Counted from the stretch's first letter, positions 1 through 11,216 are shown. The stretch: 64,000 nt of DNA from Duganella sacchari (GCF_900143065.1 NZ_FRCX01000007.1:248001-312000), one strand, 5' to 3'. The notes: generated by a model not told the origin, from the letters alone. Made by a program: numbers and translations.

Positions 1-1
1 G

Positions 2-130
2 GCGCGCATGCATATTCCCATGCTGGCCACCATCTCCGCCCCGAGCACGCTGGCGATCGACATTGCCATCGAAGCGGGCATCAAGCTGGTGAGCTTCTGC
101 CGCCAGGACGGCTGCGTCGAATACACCTGA
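2..130 (+). CDS. fdhD: FdhD, formate dehydrogenase accessory sulfurtransferase, C-terminal fragment
   Basis: Only the last 42 codons lie in the window, read from base 2 to the TGA at 128-130. The peptide contains ISAPSTLAIDIAIEAGI followed by LVSFCRQDGCVEYT, which matches the C-terminal end of FdhD (serine/threonine-rich turn, helix, then a final strand). FdhD passes sulfur from a cysteine desulfurase to the molybdenum cofactor of formate dehydrogenases. The FdhF/YdeP-type oxidoreductase at 1642-3939 on the other strand fits this role. The gene converges with the acetyltransferase that ends at 137. The call rests on a short fragment. Confidence 0.8.
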   Translation, partial: ARMHIPMLATISAPSTLAIDIAIEAGIKLVSFCRQDGCVEYT

Positions 131-136
131 ATGCAA

Positions 137-553
137 TTACGGGCGGCGGAAGAAAATCAGCTCGGGGTCGCCGTCGTCGAGATTGTCGATCTGCCCACTC
201 GGCTCGAACCCCAGCTTCTCAAACATGCTCCGCATGGCGGCGTTGGAGGCGTTGGTGGAGCTGAATAGCTTCGAGGACGGAACTTGGGATTGAATATGGC
301 GGATGATTGCGGCGCCCAGGCCCAGGCGACGGAAGGCGGCACCCACCATGACCATCTCGATAAACGGCTGTCCAAAGAATTGCGTGGTCAGCACGCCATA
401 CGCGGCAACCGTGCCACTGACCTCGGCCACATGGCAATCGGCGGATGCCAGCCAGTGATGGATTTGAGCGCAACGCTCAGGCGTCTCTGCCGCCACAGTG
501 TCGATCGCGCACAGCGCTGCGTAGTCTGCAATTGTCGCTGGCCGAATCTTCAT
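137..553 (-). CDS. GNAT family N-acetyltransferase
   Basis: This 138-residue protein has the usual length of a single GNAT domain. It starts with the typical MKIRPATIADY strand-helix. The acetyl-CoA loop is RRLGLGAAI (about residues 75-83), and the C-terminal NAAMRSMFEKLGFEPSG element is typical of motif B. Such enzymes move an acetyl group from acetyl-CoA to an amine. The substrate cannot be told from the sequence. It is convergent with fdhD (6 bp apart) and lies 22 bp downstream of the small membrane protein on the same strand. Confidence 0.85.
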   Translation of the reverse strand: MKIRPATIADYAALCAIDTVAAETPERCAQIHHWLASADCHVAEVSGTVAAYGVLTTQFFGQPFIEMVMVGAAFRRLGLGAAIIRHIQSQVPSSKLFSSTNASNAAMRSMFEKLGFEPSGQIDNLDDGDPELIFFRRP

Positions 554-575
554 CTCCCTGAAGGTACTCCGGTGC

Positions 576-1046
576 TTATTTTTTCGCGCGCGTAGACAGC
601 GCCACGATGGCAGCGCCTGCGGCCAGGACCAGCGCGTCTTCGATCAAGCCGCTGCGGGTCTGGCCGATGCGCGCCATGGCCTGCTTGCGGCCCGCCAGCG
701 TCATGTAGGCCAAAGGCACTGCCGTGGCGACGGCAACGGCGGCGCCCGCTTTTTCGCGGCCTTGTGGCGCCAGCGCTGCCCCGGCGATGCCCGCGCTCAT
801 CACGCGTGCCAACAGGCCGAGGAAGACCGTGCGGTCAGGTGCAGTCTTCATCTTGTCGCCAAACAGTTCTCCGACACCCATGGCCAGCGCGCCAAATTTA
901 AACAAAGGCCGGTCCAGCAGGAACAGTTCGCCGGTGGTGTCGCGGTCGGCCAGGCGGGCGGCCGAAATGGTGGCCATCGGCGTCATGGAACGCGCACTGG
1001 CAACGGCGCCGATCAGGGCGGAAGAGAGCAGGCTAGGGTTCTTCAT
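576..1046 (-). CDS. DUF4126-like small membrane protein
   Basis: The 156-residue protein is rich in Ala, Gly and Leu and has several hydrophobic stretches: the N-terminus, about 80-100 and 135-150. The N-terminal ASARSMTPMATISAARLA resembles the RSMTP-containing start of DUF4126 proteins, which are predicted inner-membrane proteins of unknown role. It precedes the acetyltransferase on the same strand and may be co-transcribed with it. No function can be assigned. The family assignment is from memory of the motif. Confidence 0.65.
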   Translation of the reverse strand: MKNPSLLSSALIGAVASARSMTPMATISAARLADRDTTGELFLLDRPLFKFGALAMGVGELFGDKMKTAPDRTVFLGLLARVMSAGIAGAALAPQGREKAGAAVAVATAVPLAYMTLAGRKQAMARIGQTRSGLIEDALVLAAGAAIVALSTRAKK

Positions 1047-1225
1047 CTTGATTGACTCCCAAAGTAGTTTTTCGCATCACCCTACCTTAGGAGCTATTTC
1101 AGATTCCATCTGTTAGATGAAGCACGCAACACGGCCGAGGTCATGCAAAAAAGCGCGACCGCGGCACATTGAAACCCATGTCGAAGTTGATGCAAGAAGT
1201 GACGCGGGCTTTTTCATGGCTGGCC

Positions 1226-1641
1226 TCACAGTTTGACGTACTCGGCCTCTGCCACGTTATAGACCATCACGATGCCCGTTGAATTGACTTGATAGCGGTC
1301 GCGCACAGGCGCTACGGCTGGATCTCCGCCACATTTGTCATCGTGTATTTCACGCGCGGCAAACTCCCATAGTTCGGCTGCCGGCATACCGGGAGCATCG
1401 TTTTCGCTGGCGAAGGCAAGGCAGTCCAGATCGGCGGTCTTGTGCTGCTTCAGCGCAGACAGCAGCAGTTCCAGCGCCTGGTTTTCGGTGATCTGCGCAG
1501 GCGCCAGAGGTTTGCTGGCCTTGGCCCTGGTGTGCGCGGCCGGCGCCGCCTTGGGCGGCTCGGGTGCGCGGGAGCATGCCAGCAGCAGGGCGGCAAGGTA
1601 GAACAGCGTGGCGCGTTTTGCGTATGACGTGTTGTTCGTGT

Positions 1642-1645
<4 letters not shown>
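1226..1645 (-). CDS. Small lipoprotein, translationally coupled to the FdhF/YdeP-type oxidoreductase
   Basis: The 139-residue protein starts at ATG 1645, which overlaps the TGA of the upstream oxidoreductase (ATGA, 1642-1645). The longer open frame upstream is just overlap with that gene. Residues 12-24 are hydrophobic and end in LLLACSRAPEPP, a lipobox with Cys about residue 24. An Ala/Pro/Lys-rich linker and a compact domain with three further Cys follow. The tight overlap suggests the product works with, or is made alongside, the molybdoenzyme. I do not recognise the family. Confidence 0.75.
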
Positions 1646-3939
<2,294 letters not shown>

Positions 3940-3971
3940 ATTGCATCCGGTAAACTTTTTCTATGCCCAAG

Positions 3972-3977
3972 TATAGT
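3972..3977 (+). promoter_or_regulatory. Candidate -10 element directly before a start codon
   Basis: TATAGT lies five bases before the ATG at 3983 and no Shine-Dalgarno sequence is visible between them. If used, transcription would begin at or next to the start codon. I found no good -35 match at normal spacing. Confidence 0.4.
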
Positions 3978-3982
3978 GCAGA

Positions 3983-4270
3983 ATGATAAATCTGTTAACC
4001 GAACTTAAGCTTATGGACGACGAAGTGATGGCCGCGCTGGCCGGTGTGATCGAAGCGCTCTGGCGCATTCAGCAAGAGTGGCCGGACAAATCCTGCTCGC
4101 TGGCCAAGCTCAGCAAGCAAACCCAACGCCCGATGAGCGTGCTGCGGCGCCAGCTCAGTGCACTGGAAGAGGCGGGCCTGATTGCGCTGGCGCTGGACGA
4201 TGGCGGCGTCACCGGCACGGTCCAGCTCAGCGCTGCCGGCGCGCAGTTGGCGGCCGAACTGTTTTCCTGA
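3983..4270 (+). CDS. Winged-helix (MarR/ArsR-like) protein divergent from the FdhF/YdeP gene
   Basis: This 95-residue protein is all helical with a short hairpin. CSLAKLSKQTQRPMSVLRRQL looks like a helix-turn-helix, followed by ALEEAGLIALALDDGG, a wing. This is the layout of a minimal winged-helix DNA-binding domain. It is divergent from the oxidoreductase, with 43 bp between starts, so it may control that gene. Proteins of this size are often next to FdhF/YdeP genes in related bacteria (from memory). Regulation is inference. Confidence 0.7.
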   Translation: MINLLTELKLMDDEVMAALAGVIEALWRIQQEWPDKSCSLAKLSKQTQRPMSVLRRQLSALEEAGLIALALDDGGVTGTVQLSAAGAQLAAELFS

Positions 4271-4284
4271 CCTGATTTCAGCGC

Positions 4285-4313
4285 TTGCAATCCTGGACGC
4301 GAAGGTCTACACT
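4285..4313 (+). promoter_or_regulatory. Sigma-70 type promoter of the DUF1348-tetR operon
   Basis: TTGCAA (4285-4290) and TACACT (4308-4313) are separated by exactly 17 bases. Each matches consensus at four of six positions. The predicted start near 4320 falls inside the palindrome at 4315-4334. Confidence 0.55.
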
Positions 4314-4314
4314 T

Positions 4315-4334
4315 GTTGTACTGTTTGGTACAAC
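4315..4334. promoter_or_regulatory. Palindromic operator, probably for the TetR regulator at 4826
   Basis: Perfect 7-base arms GTTGTAC and GTACAAC flank the 6-base spacer TGTTTG. The site covers the predicted transcription start of the operon that encodes a TetR repressor, so autoregulation by blocking initiation is the simplest reading. Confidence 0.65.
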
Positions 4335-4354
4335 TACTTTGAAAGGTCTCTACC

Positions 4355-4822
4355 ATGTCCCGTCCGCCACTACCTCCCTTCACGCTGGAAAGCGCTGCGC
4401 AAAAAGTCCGTCTGGCCGAAGATGGCTGGAATACCCGTCAACCGGAAAAGGTCGCACTGGCCTACACAGAAGACTGCGCCTGGCGCAACCGTGGCGAGTT
4501 CGTCACGGGCCGCGCGGAAATTATCGGCCTGCTCAAGCGCAAATGGACGCGCGAGCTCGAATACCGCCTGATCAAGGAATTGTGGGCGCATGACGGCAAC
4601 CGCATTGCGGTCCGCTTCGCCTACGAATACCATGACGATTCCGGCCAGTGGTATCGCGCCTACGGCAACGAAAACTGGGAGTTCGCGGCAGATGGCCTGA
4701 TGCAGCGCCGTCTGGCCAGCATCAATGAACACCCAATCGCTGCCAGCGAGCGCAAGTTTCACTGGGATATCAACGCACCGCGCCCGGCTGACCATCCGGG
4801 ACTCAGCGATTTTGGTTTTTAA
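4355..4822 (+). CDS. DUF1348 / SnoaL-like (NTF2-fold) protein
   Basis: The 155-residue protein matches the DUF1348 family of the NTF2 superfamily. It has LAEDGWNTRQPEKVALAYT near residue 20, WRNRGEFVTGRAEI near 45, RFAYEYHDDSGQWYRAYGNENWEF near 88-110 and a C-terminal WDINAPRPADHPGLSDFGF. The fold forms a cone-shaped pocket that can bind or isomerise small molecules, but the family function is not known. It is the first gene of a two-gene operon with the TetR regulator (3 bp apart), which suggests a response to a small ligand. Confidence 0.85.
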   Translation: MSRPPLPPFTLESAAQKVRLAEDGWNTRQPEKVALAYTEDCAWRNRGEFVTGRAEIIGLLKRKWTRELEYRLIKELWAHDGNRIAVRFAYEYHDDSGQWYRAYGNENWEFAADGLMQRRLASINEHPIAASERKFHWDINAPRPADHPGLSDFGF

Positions 4823-4825
4823 GAC

Positions 4826-5380
4826 ATGCCACGTGTAATGGGAGAGCGCAGCGATGCCGTGCCGCTGCTGGCCGAAGTGTTCCGTACCTACGGTTTTGAA
4901 GGCGCCAGCCTGGCGCGGATCACCGAGGGGACGGGGCTGGGCAAGGGCAGCATCTATAACTTCTTCCCGGGCGGGAAGGAGGAGATGGCCGAGGCGGTGC
5001 TCAAGGACATCGACAGCTGGTTCCGCGAGCAGGTGTTCCAGCCGCTGCGCCATGCGGCCGACGCCTCGCACGGCATCGACCAGATGTTCAGGGCGGTCGA
5101 GCGCTACTTCCTGTCTGGCCGCAAGGTGTGCCTGGTGGGCGTGTTCGCGCTGGGGCATGAGCGCGACCGCTTTGCCGCCCGCGTGCAGTCGTATTTTGCC
5201 GAATGGGTGCTGGCGCTGACCACCACACTGGAACGCGGCGGCCGCGATAGCCACACCGCGCTGGCGCTGGCGGAAGACGTGGTGGGCGGAATCCAGGGCG
5301 CGCTGGTGCTGGCGCGCGCGGCCGACGAACCGGCGTTGTTCACGCGCGCATTGGAGCGCATGCGGCAACGCCTGGATTGA
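4826..5380 (+). CDS. TetR/AcrR family transcriptional regulator
   Basis: The 184-residue protein has the N-terminal TetR helix-turn-helix: VFRTYGFEGASLARITEGTGLGKGSIYNFFPGGKEEM at about residues 16-52 aligns with the family signature. The C-terminal half is the ligand-binding dimer domain. It follows the DUF1348 gene by 3 bp. The palindrome at 4315-4334 is the likely operator. The ligand is unknown. It resembles YxaF/LmrA-like repressors in style (weak inference). Confidence 0.88.
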   Translation: MPRVMGERSDAVPLLAEVFRTYGFEGASLARITEGTGLGKGSIYNFFPGGKEEMAEAVLKDIDSWFREQVFQPLRHAADASHGIDQMFRAVERYFLSGRKVCLVGVFALGHERDRFAARVQSYFAEWVLALTTTLERGGRDSHTALALAEDVVGGIQGALVLARAADEPALFTRALERMRQRLD

Positions 5381-5427
5381 ACTTGTTGGGGGCTGGCGCG
5401 TCCAACTAGATTTAAGGCGGACTCGCC

Positions 5428-7125
5428 ATGCCCCTTCCGATTGCCCCCGGCCTGCCGCCGGACTTGCTGCTGCGGCAGATTTATATGCACCAGAGCGACT
5501 ATGCGGTGTTCAGCGCCGACATGCAAGGTCAGGTGACCAGCTGAAACCTGGGCGCCAGCCTGATTTTTGGCTATGCCGCCGAGGAAATGCTGGGACGCAG
5601 CGCGGAGGATCTGTTTACCATCGCCGACCAGGTTGACGGCGAGCCGCAAAGTGAAATGCAGCAGGCGCGCGCGCGCGGCCGCGCCGGTGATTTCCGCTGG
5701 CACCAGCGCAAGGATGGTTCCCTGTTCTGGGCCGATGGGGTGATGACGCTGATCGCAGGCGAGGATGGCGAGCCTTTGGGCTATCTCAAAATCCTGCGCG
5801 ACATCACCGAGCGCAAGCTGGCCGAGGACCAGATCCTGCGGCTGGCTACACTGGACGTGCTGACCAGCCTGGCCAATCGCGCCGACTTTGACACACGGCG
5901 CTCGGAAATGGTGGCGCTGGCCGAGCGCACCGGCCAGCTGCTGCTGTTGCTCATGATCGACCTGGACCACTTCAAGGAAGTCAACGATGTGCTGGGCCAC
6001 CAGGCTGGCGACCAGATGCTGCAAATGGTGGCGCAGCGCATCCGCCGGGTGAGCCGCGAGAGCGATTACGTGGCACGGCTGGGCGGCGATGAATTCGCGC
6101 TGCTGCAGCTGCATCCGCCGTCGCCCGCCAGCGGCGGCACGCTGGCTGAAAAGCTGCTGCAGGAACTCGCGCAACCTTTTACGATCGATGGCCACGAAAC
6201 CAAGATCAGCGCCAGCATCGGGATTGCCGTCTGCCCGGGAGATGCCGCCAATCCCGACGAGCTGCTCAAGAAAGCCGACCTGGCGCTGTATCACGCCAAG
6301 CATTCGGGCCGCAACTGCTACCACTATTACACCCATGCACTGGACGAGATCGCGCACCGCAAGAACGCCGACCACAACGAGCTCAAACGGCTGATGCACA
6401 ACGATGGTTGCGACATCGTGTATCAGCCGATACTCGATGCCAGCGGCCGCACCGCCGCCATGGAAGCGCTGCTGCGCCTGCCCGGCTATCTGGGGCGGCA
6501 GCCGGTCGAGTATGCCCTAGGGCTGGCCGGCGAGATCGGCTTGTTGCCGGAACTGGGCATCTGGGTCACGCGCAAGGCTTGCGCCGAGCTGCGGCGCTGG
6601 CGGGATGCCGGCGTGGAGGAGGTGCGGATCTGCATCAATACCTGCGCCAAGGAGCTGCGCGACCAGGGCTTTCTGTGGCAGCTCTATCTGGCGCTGCGGG
6701 ACAATGACCTGTCGCCGGCGGACGTCGAAATCGAGTTGACGGAACGCGATGCCATCGAGCTGGAAAGCACCGGCAGCAAGGTGATCGAGCAGCTGCGGGT
6801 GCGCGGGTTCACGCTGTCGCTGGACGATTTCGGTACCGGTTATTCCTCGCTCAGCTACCTGCGCACGCTGCCGGTCAGCACCCTCAAGCTCGACAAGAGC
6901 TTTTTGAAGGAAGTGCCCGAACACACGGACGCCAACGCGATCGTCAACACCGTGATCCGGCTCGCGCACGACCTGCGTCTGATGGTGGTTGCGGAAGGAG
7001 TGGAAAGCGCGGCGCAGGCGAATTTTCTGCGCGCCGCTGGCTGTAATGCGTTTCAGGGTTTTTTGTATTCGCGGCCGCTGGCCGCCGATGATGCGCTGGC
7101 CTGGCTGCTTGAAGGTTCACACTAG
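5428..7125 (+). pseudogene. PAS-GGDEF-EAL cyclic-di-GMP signalling protein interrupted by TGA
   Basis: The reading frame from ATG 5428 runs through a PAS domain but meets TGA at 5542-5544, where PAS domains have Trp (VTS-stop-NLGASLIFGY). The frame then continues unbroken to 7125. A single G-to-A change of TGG would explain it. After the stop come the rest of PAS with its PAC segment, a GGDEF domain with an intact GGDEF motif (about 6085-6100), and an EAL domain that keeps MEALLRL, ELTE, DDFGTGYSSL and AEGVE. Translation could restart at ATG 5587 inside PAS, giving a 512-residue protein that still has both catalytic domains. It is therefore either a recent pseudogene or a shortened active enzyme. 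A sequencing error is possible. Confidence 0.85.
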
Positions 7126-8304
7126 TCCCAGGTCGCGCCCCCTGGTACCGAAGATGCTTTCCACCTGTCCCGCGTTCAGGCCGTACATGCGCGTCAACAG
7201 GCCGCCGAACATGGCGCGGTATTCGTTGAGCACCGGGTAGTCGCGGTTCTGGAACAGCGTCGGCTGCTCCAGCCTGACCTGTTCGCCATGCACCTTGCCG
7301 CCGTTGATGCCGCCGCCCAGCACCCAGTAGACGCTGCCATGGCCATGGTCGGTGCCGCGGTTGCCGTTCTCGCGGAAGGTGCGGCCAAATTCGCTGACCA
7401 CCACCACCACCGTGTCTTTCCACTCCGGCCCCATCTCCTGCGCAAAGCCGGCCAGGCCCTTGCCCAGCTCTTCCAGCCGGTTGGCCAGGTAGCCGGTGGC
7501 GTTGCCCTGGCCGACGTGGGTGTCCCAGCCGCCGACATCGACAAAGCCGATGTTGTAGCGGTCCTTCATGAGCTTGGCGATGCGGCGCGCTTCCAGTTCA
7601 AAGCCTTTGGCGGTGATGGCGTTGCGGTTGGCGGCGTCCATCTCGCCAACCATTTCCTTCATCACGTCTTCGCGCACGGTGAAGCCGTCGCGCACCTGCT
7701 GCGACAGTTTGGTGCCGTCGTACATGGCGGCGATCATCTTGGCCTGGCGCGCATCGACTGCGGGTTTGGCGACGCTGCGCAGTGCGGTGTTAGCCACCTG
7801 CAGGCCGCCCTGCATGATGAGCGGCAGCTGGTCGGTGAAGGAAATGGCGCTGGCGCGGTCGGCGCTCAGCGTCATGGCCAAGCGGTTGAGGAAGCCGGAG
7901 CGGTAGTCGCGGCGGCGGTCCAGCGCCTGACCCAGCTCGATCGAATCCTGGGTTTCAAAGTGGCTGCGCGACAGGTCTTCGGTGCCGGCAAACGGCACGA
8001 ACGCTGCCTGGCCCGCCGTGAACAGCGGATAGATGCTGTCACGGAGCGCCGGGTGCAGGCCCCAGTCGCTGTCGATGGGCAGCGCGGACTTGAGGTCGTC
8101 GCTGGGTTTGGCGATGGCGATATTCGGCCGCACCTGGTAGTAGTACTGGCTGGAGATGGGCACCAGCAGGCTGGTGGCGTCGTAGCCGCCGCGCATGAAG
8201 ACGAACAGCAGACGGGTCTTGCTGGCGGGCGCGGCCCACAGCTGGCCGGCCATTGCCGCAGCAGGCAGCGCGGCCAGGGATTTGATCAGGGTGCGGCGTT
8301 TCAT
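7117..8304 (-). CDS. DUF1501 family exported protein
   Basis: The 395-residue protein begins MKRRTLIKSLAALPAAAMAG, a signal sequence with a twin-arginine-like pair. FVFMRGGYDATSLLVP follows at about residue 35 and VVVVSEFGRTFRENGNRGTDHGHGS near residue 300, both hallmarks of DUF1501 proteins, which are distant alkaline-phosphatase/sulfatase relatives. It ends inside the last bases of the convergent EAL gene. The DUF1800 gene lies 10 bp upstream on the same strand, and the two families are typically paired. Its biochemical role is not established. Confidence 0.88.
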   Translation of the reverse strand: MKRRTLIKSLAALPAAAMAGQLWAAPASKTRLLFVFMRGGYDATSLLVPISSQYYYQVRPNIAIAKPSDDLKSALPIDSDWGLHPALRDSIYPLFTAGQAAFVPFAGTEDLSRSHFETQDSIELGQALDRRRDYRSGFLNRLAMTLSADRASAISFTDQLPLIMQGGLQVANTALRSVAKPAVDARQAKMIAAMYDGTKLSQQVRDGFTVREDVMKEMVGEMDAANRNAITAKGFELEARRIAKLMKDRYNIGFVDVGGWDTHVGQGNATGYLANRLEELGKGLAGFAQEMGPEWKDTVVVVVSEFGRTFRENGNRGTDHGHGSVYWVLGGGINGGKVHGEQVRLEQPTLFQNRDYPVLNEYRAMFGGLLTRMYGLNAGQVESIFGTRGRDLGLV

Positions 8305-8314
8305 CGTGCTTCTC

Positions 8315-9853
8315 CTAGCGGTTCATCAGTTCTGGCGATGACAGGAACAGCGTGTTCCATTCCTGGGGCGATGCCGCCTGTTCAAGTGCTTGGCGGGTGG
8401 CGGGCGCCAGCGATTTTTGCAGCGACTGGTAGTACAGCGCATTGGCCAGTTGCGGGAAGGCCGGCTTTTCCACGGGCTGCGTGCCTTCGCTCTTGAACAG
8501 GCCGGCCGCGCCGCTGCCGATGGCCTTGGCAATTTCAAAGCGCGTGGTCATCTGGCCGGGGCTGGCCCAGCCGGATTGCGTGAGCGGATAGCCGTCCGGC
8601 GTCTGGCGGCCATACAGTGGTTCGGCCATGCGGTTCAGCCAGTTCAGCATGGGGCTGGTGTTGAGGATGATCTTGTCGTCATAGGTCAGGCGCACGGCCG
8701 ACACCACGTAGTGCACCGGGTCCTTGAATTTGCTGCCCAGCGACTGCGTGAACTCCGGCGAGGTGAACATCACGCGCAGCACGGCGGCGATGTCGCCATC
8801 GGTAGCCTGGAACTGCGCGGCCATGCGTTCCACCAGCGGCTGCGGCGGTTCGTCGGCGACAAAGTAAATCGCCAGCTTGCGGCTCACGTAGCGCGCGGTG
8901 GCGGGATGGCGACACAGGCGGTCTAGCGCTTCGTTGACTTCCGCCAGGCCACGGCCCTTGACGGTCTGGCCGAGGAAGACTTTGTCGCCGTAGTCGTGGC
9001 GATTCGGGTTGAATTCAAACAGGCCTTTGCGGACATACTGTTCCTGCTTGTCCTTGCGCACATTGGGCATCTTGTCGGTGAGGTTGACGCCGACGCCGGT
9101 CAGGATGCGGGCCAGCTGCTGCACATCGTTCTGGGTGTAGCCGCTGTCGACGCCCATGGTGTGCAGCTCCATGATTTCGCGCGCGTAGTTTTCGTTGATG
9201 CGGTTGGCGGCGTTCTGCTCGTTATCCAGGTAGCGGATCATGGCCGGATGATGCAGCGTGGCCGACAGCAGGTCGCGGAACTTGCCCAGCGCGTGCGGAC
9301 GGATCGCGGTGTCTTCGTAGTCGCTGACCAGCACGCGCAGATTGGCCTTGCCCTGATGGACGTTGAAGTGGTTCATCCAGAACCACGTCATCTGCTCCTG
9401 CAACTGGTTGGGTGAATACAGGTCACGCAGCAGCGAGCGCGTGGCTGCTTCCTTGGCCAGCCGGTTCAGCTCCTGCTGGTAGGCGCGCTGCGCGGCTTTC
9501 TTGGCTTCGTCATCGGCCATCGCCTTGTCGTAGTCGCGGCGCTGGTTTTCCAGCTCCTCCACCAGCTGTGGCATGGACTTCTGCGAAATTGTCAGCGCAT
9601 CGATCTGCGCCTGCGCGGCCGCCGGCAGCACGGCGGGACCGGGACGCAGCTGCTGGTCGAGCCAGCGTTCGTAGCCCATCTTTTCGGCCTGCTGGTAGGT
9701 GGTGTTATTCACGCCCCAGGTGATGCGGTTCAAGGCGTTGCTGAGCGCCACCGTATCGGCGGGCCGGGACACCGTCGGCGTGGTGGGGGCGGTGGCACAG
9801 CCAGCCAACAGCAGAAGGGCGGCCAGGGAGCGGGCGATAGGTTGAGTATGCAT
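8315..9853 (-). CDS. DUF1800 family lipoprotein
   Basis: I place the start at ATG 9853, giving 512 residues that begin MHTQPIARSLAALLLLAGC, a clear lipoprotein signal with Cys about residue 19. An upstream in-frame ATG would add an implausible 29-residue extension. Family features include NRITWGVNNTTYQQAEKMGYERWLDQQL near the N-terminus, TWFWMNHFNVH, NENYAREIMELHTMGVDSGYTQ and the HDYGDKVFLG segment. DUF1800 proteins are exported and usually encoded just before DUF1501, as here. Function is unknown. Confidence 0.88.
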   Translation of the reverse strand: MHTQPIARSLAALLLLAGCATAPTTPTVSRPADTVALSNALNRITWGVNNTTYQQAEKMGYERWLDQQLRPGPAVLPAAAQAQIDALTISQKSMPQLVEELENQRRDYDKAMADDEAKKAAQRAYQQELNRLAKEAATRSLLRDLYSPNQLQEQMTWFWMNHFNVHQGKANLRVLVSDYEDTAIRPHALGKFRDLLSATLHHPAMIRYLDNEQNAANRINENYAREIMELHTMGVDSGYTQNDVQQLARILTGVGVNLTDKMPNVRKDKQEQYVRKGLFEFNPNRHDYGDKVFLGQTVKGRGLAEVNEALDRLCRHPATARYVSRKLAIYFVADEPPQPLVERMAAQFQATDGDIAAVLRVMFTSPEFTQSLGSKFKDPVHYVVSAVRLTYDDKIILNTSPMLNWLNRMAEPLYGRQTPDGYPLTQSGWASPGQMTTRFEIAKAIGSGAAGLFKSEGTQPVEKPAFPQLANALYYQSLQKSLAPATRQALEQAASPQEWNTLFLSSPELMNR

Positions 9854-10020
9854 AGGCCTTAGGATATGCCAATTTGGGCCATCCGCTGTATGAAGTATGT
9901 GTATCGTGCAACAAAATGTTACGCACTCAACGCTGGCCAAATGAGTAGCTTGATACTAGGATGGTACGATAGTGCGCGCCTGCTGGCGCGACCGCCGGAA
10001 TACTTCTGACAAGACTGACC

Positions 10021-10623
10021 ATGCCTACCACCGATCCACGCGTTGACGCCTACATTGCCAAGTCCGCCGAATTTGCCCAGCCCATCCTGGCGCACCTGCG
10101 CGCGGTAGTGCATGCCGCCTGCCCGGAGGTGGAAGAGACCATGAAGTGGAGCTTCCCGCACTTTATGTACAAGGGCATGATGTGCAGCATGGCTGCCTTC
10201 AAGGCGCACTGCGCATTCAACTTCTGGAAGGCGGAGCTGATGATGGCGCGCGACGATATCAACCGCGAAGCCATGGGCCATTTCGGCCGCATTGCCGCGG
10301 TCAAGGATCTGCCGGCGAAAAAGGTCCTGACCGGCTACATCCGGCAGGCCATGAAACTCAATGACGACGGCGTGTCCGCACCCGCACGCGCCAAGCCGGC
10401 AACGCCGCGGCCATTGCAAATTCCCGACGATCTGCATGCCGCGCTGGATGCCGTGCCTGCCGCACGCAGACACTTTGATGCGTTCACTCCCGGCAAACAA
10501 CGTGAATACGCCGACTGGCTCAACGAGGCGAAGACGGAAACCACGCGCGCGCGCAGACGTGAACAAGCCGTCGAATGGATCGCTGAAGGTAAGTCGAGAA
10601 ATTGGAAATACGAGAAGTGCTAG
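10021..10623 (+). CDS. DUF1801/YdeI (OmdA-associated) domain protein
   Basis: The 200-residue protein has an N-terminal DUF1801 domain (VDAYIAKSAEFAQPILAHLRAVVH, then EETMKWSFPHFMYKG). A C-terminal YdeI-like segment (PDDLHAALDAVPAARRHFDAF, then QREYADWLNEAKTETTRARR and a final basic helix) follows. Such proteins are widespread in Gram-negatives. The name derives from an association with OmpD/YdeI in enterics and the function is not known. It stands alone with no obvious partner. Confidence 0.82.
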   Translation: MPTTDPRVDAYIAKSAEFAQPILAHLRAVVHAACPEVEETMKWSFPHFMYKGMMCSMAAFKAHCAFNFWKAELMMARDDINREAMGHFGRIAAVKDLPAKKVLTGYIRQAMKLNDDGVSAPARAKPATPRPLQIPDDLHAALDAVPAARRHFDAFTPGKQREYADWLNEAKTETTRARRREQAVEWIAEGKSRNWKYEKC

Positions 10624-10751
10624 TAACTGCGAAACTGCGATGAAACTACTGGCAGTAGCGTGTCAGCGGGGTTTGGGCTGGACGCTAAGGCGCTTAACTG
10701 GCGCCGGATACCGCATGCCGGCGCCTGGCATTGCGAGAACGGGATTGCCGC

Positions 10752-11039
10752 TCAATGCATGGACGCGGTGGACAGATCTTTCAGCTCGCGGATGCTGATA
10801 TCTGATTTTTCATGCATACGCAGCAGGATCGTCGCACCCACTGCCAACTTCCGGTGCCGGATCTTGCTGATGATCGGTGGCTGAACCTCCAGCACCCGAC
10901 ACAACTCTGCATCGTTCTTCAAGTTCATCTTTTCGATCAAAGTGTCAAGAAGCTTGTTTGGGACAAAACTGGATGGCTCCAGCGCCCGCGCACGATTCAT
11001 GGCTTCAATCAGTTCCAACTTTTTCTGCCGTACGTTCAT
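10752..11039 (-). CDS. Small helix-turn-helix regulator
   Basis: This 95-residue protein has a lambda-repressor-like core at about residues 30-70: LDTLIEKMNLKNDAELCRVL then QPPIISKIRHRKLAVG, with a Cro/C1-type recognition helix. A strong ribosome site (GGAGGAG on this strand) lies before ATG 11039. A partial palindrome at 11061-11082 sits 22 bp upstream and could be its operator. It lies between the YdeI-like gene and the end of the ABC operon, and nothing links it firmly to either. Confidence 0.75.
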   Translation of the reverse strand: MNVRQKKLELIEAMNRARALEPSSFVPNKLLDTLIEKMNLKNDAELCRVLEVQPPIISKIRHRKLAVGATILLRMHEKSDISIRELKDLSTASMH

Positions 11040-11060
11040 GGTTTGCTCCTCCTTTGCTCT

Positions 11061-11082
11061 AAACGTTAATTAAAGTACGTTT
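11061..11082. promoter_or_regulatory. Inverted repeat upstream of the HTH gene
   Basis: AAACGT and ACGTTT are perfect inverted 6-base arms separated by ten A/T-rich bases. The position just upstream of the HTH start suggests an autoregulatory operator. The evidence is positional only. Confidence 0.35.
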
Positions 11083-11216
11083 CCCGGCAAGGCTAGCGCC
11101 CACACCCTTTCTGGTCTGAATGTGGTACGCGACTCAACATTCTTGATAACCATGCAAGTTAATTTCAATAATACTACGCGCGGTAAAAAAGTGCAGGGTT
11201 TAACAAATAAATTATG

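Noticed and set aside
5542..5544. TGA read as selenocysteine in the PAS domain, given the selenium genes in the window
   Set aside because: The PAS fold has Trp at this place, the domain is not a redox enzyme, no selA/selB is seen nearby and I see no convincing SECIS-like hairpin directly after the codon. A nonsense mutation is simpler.
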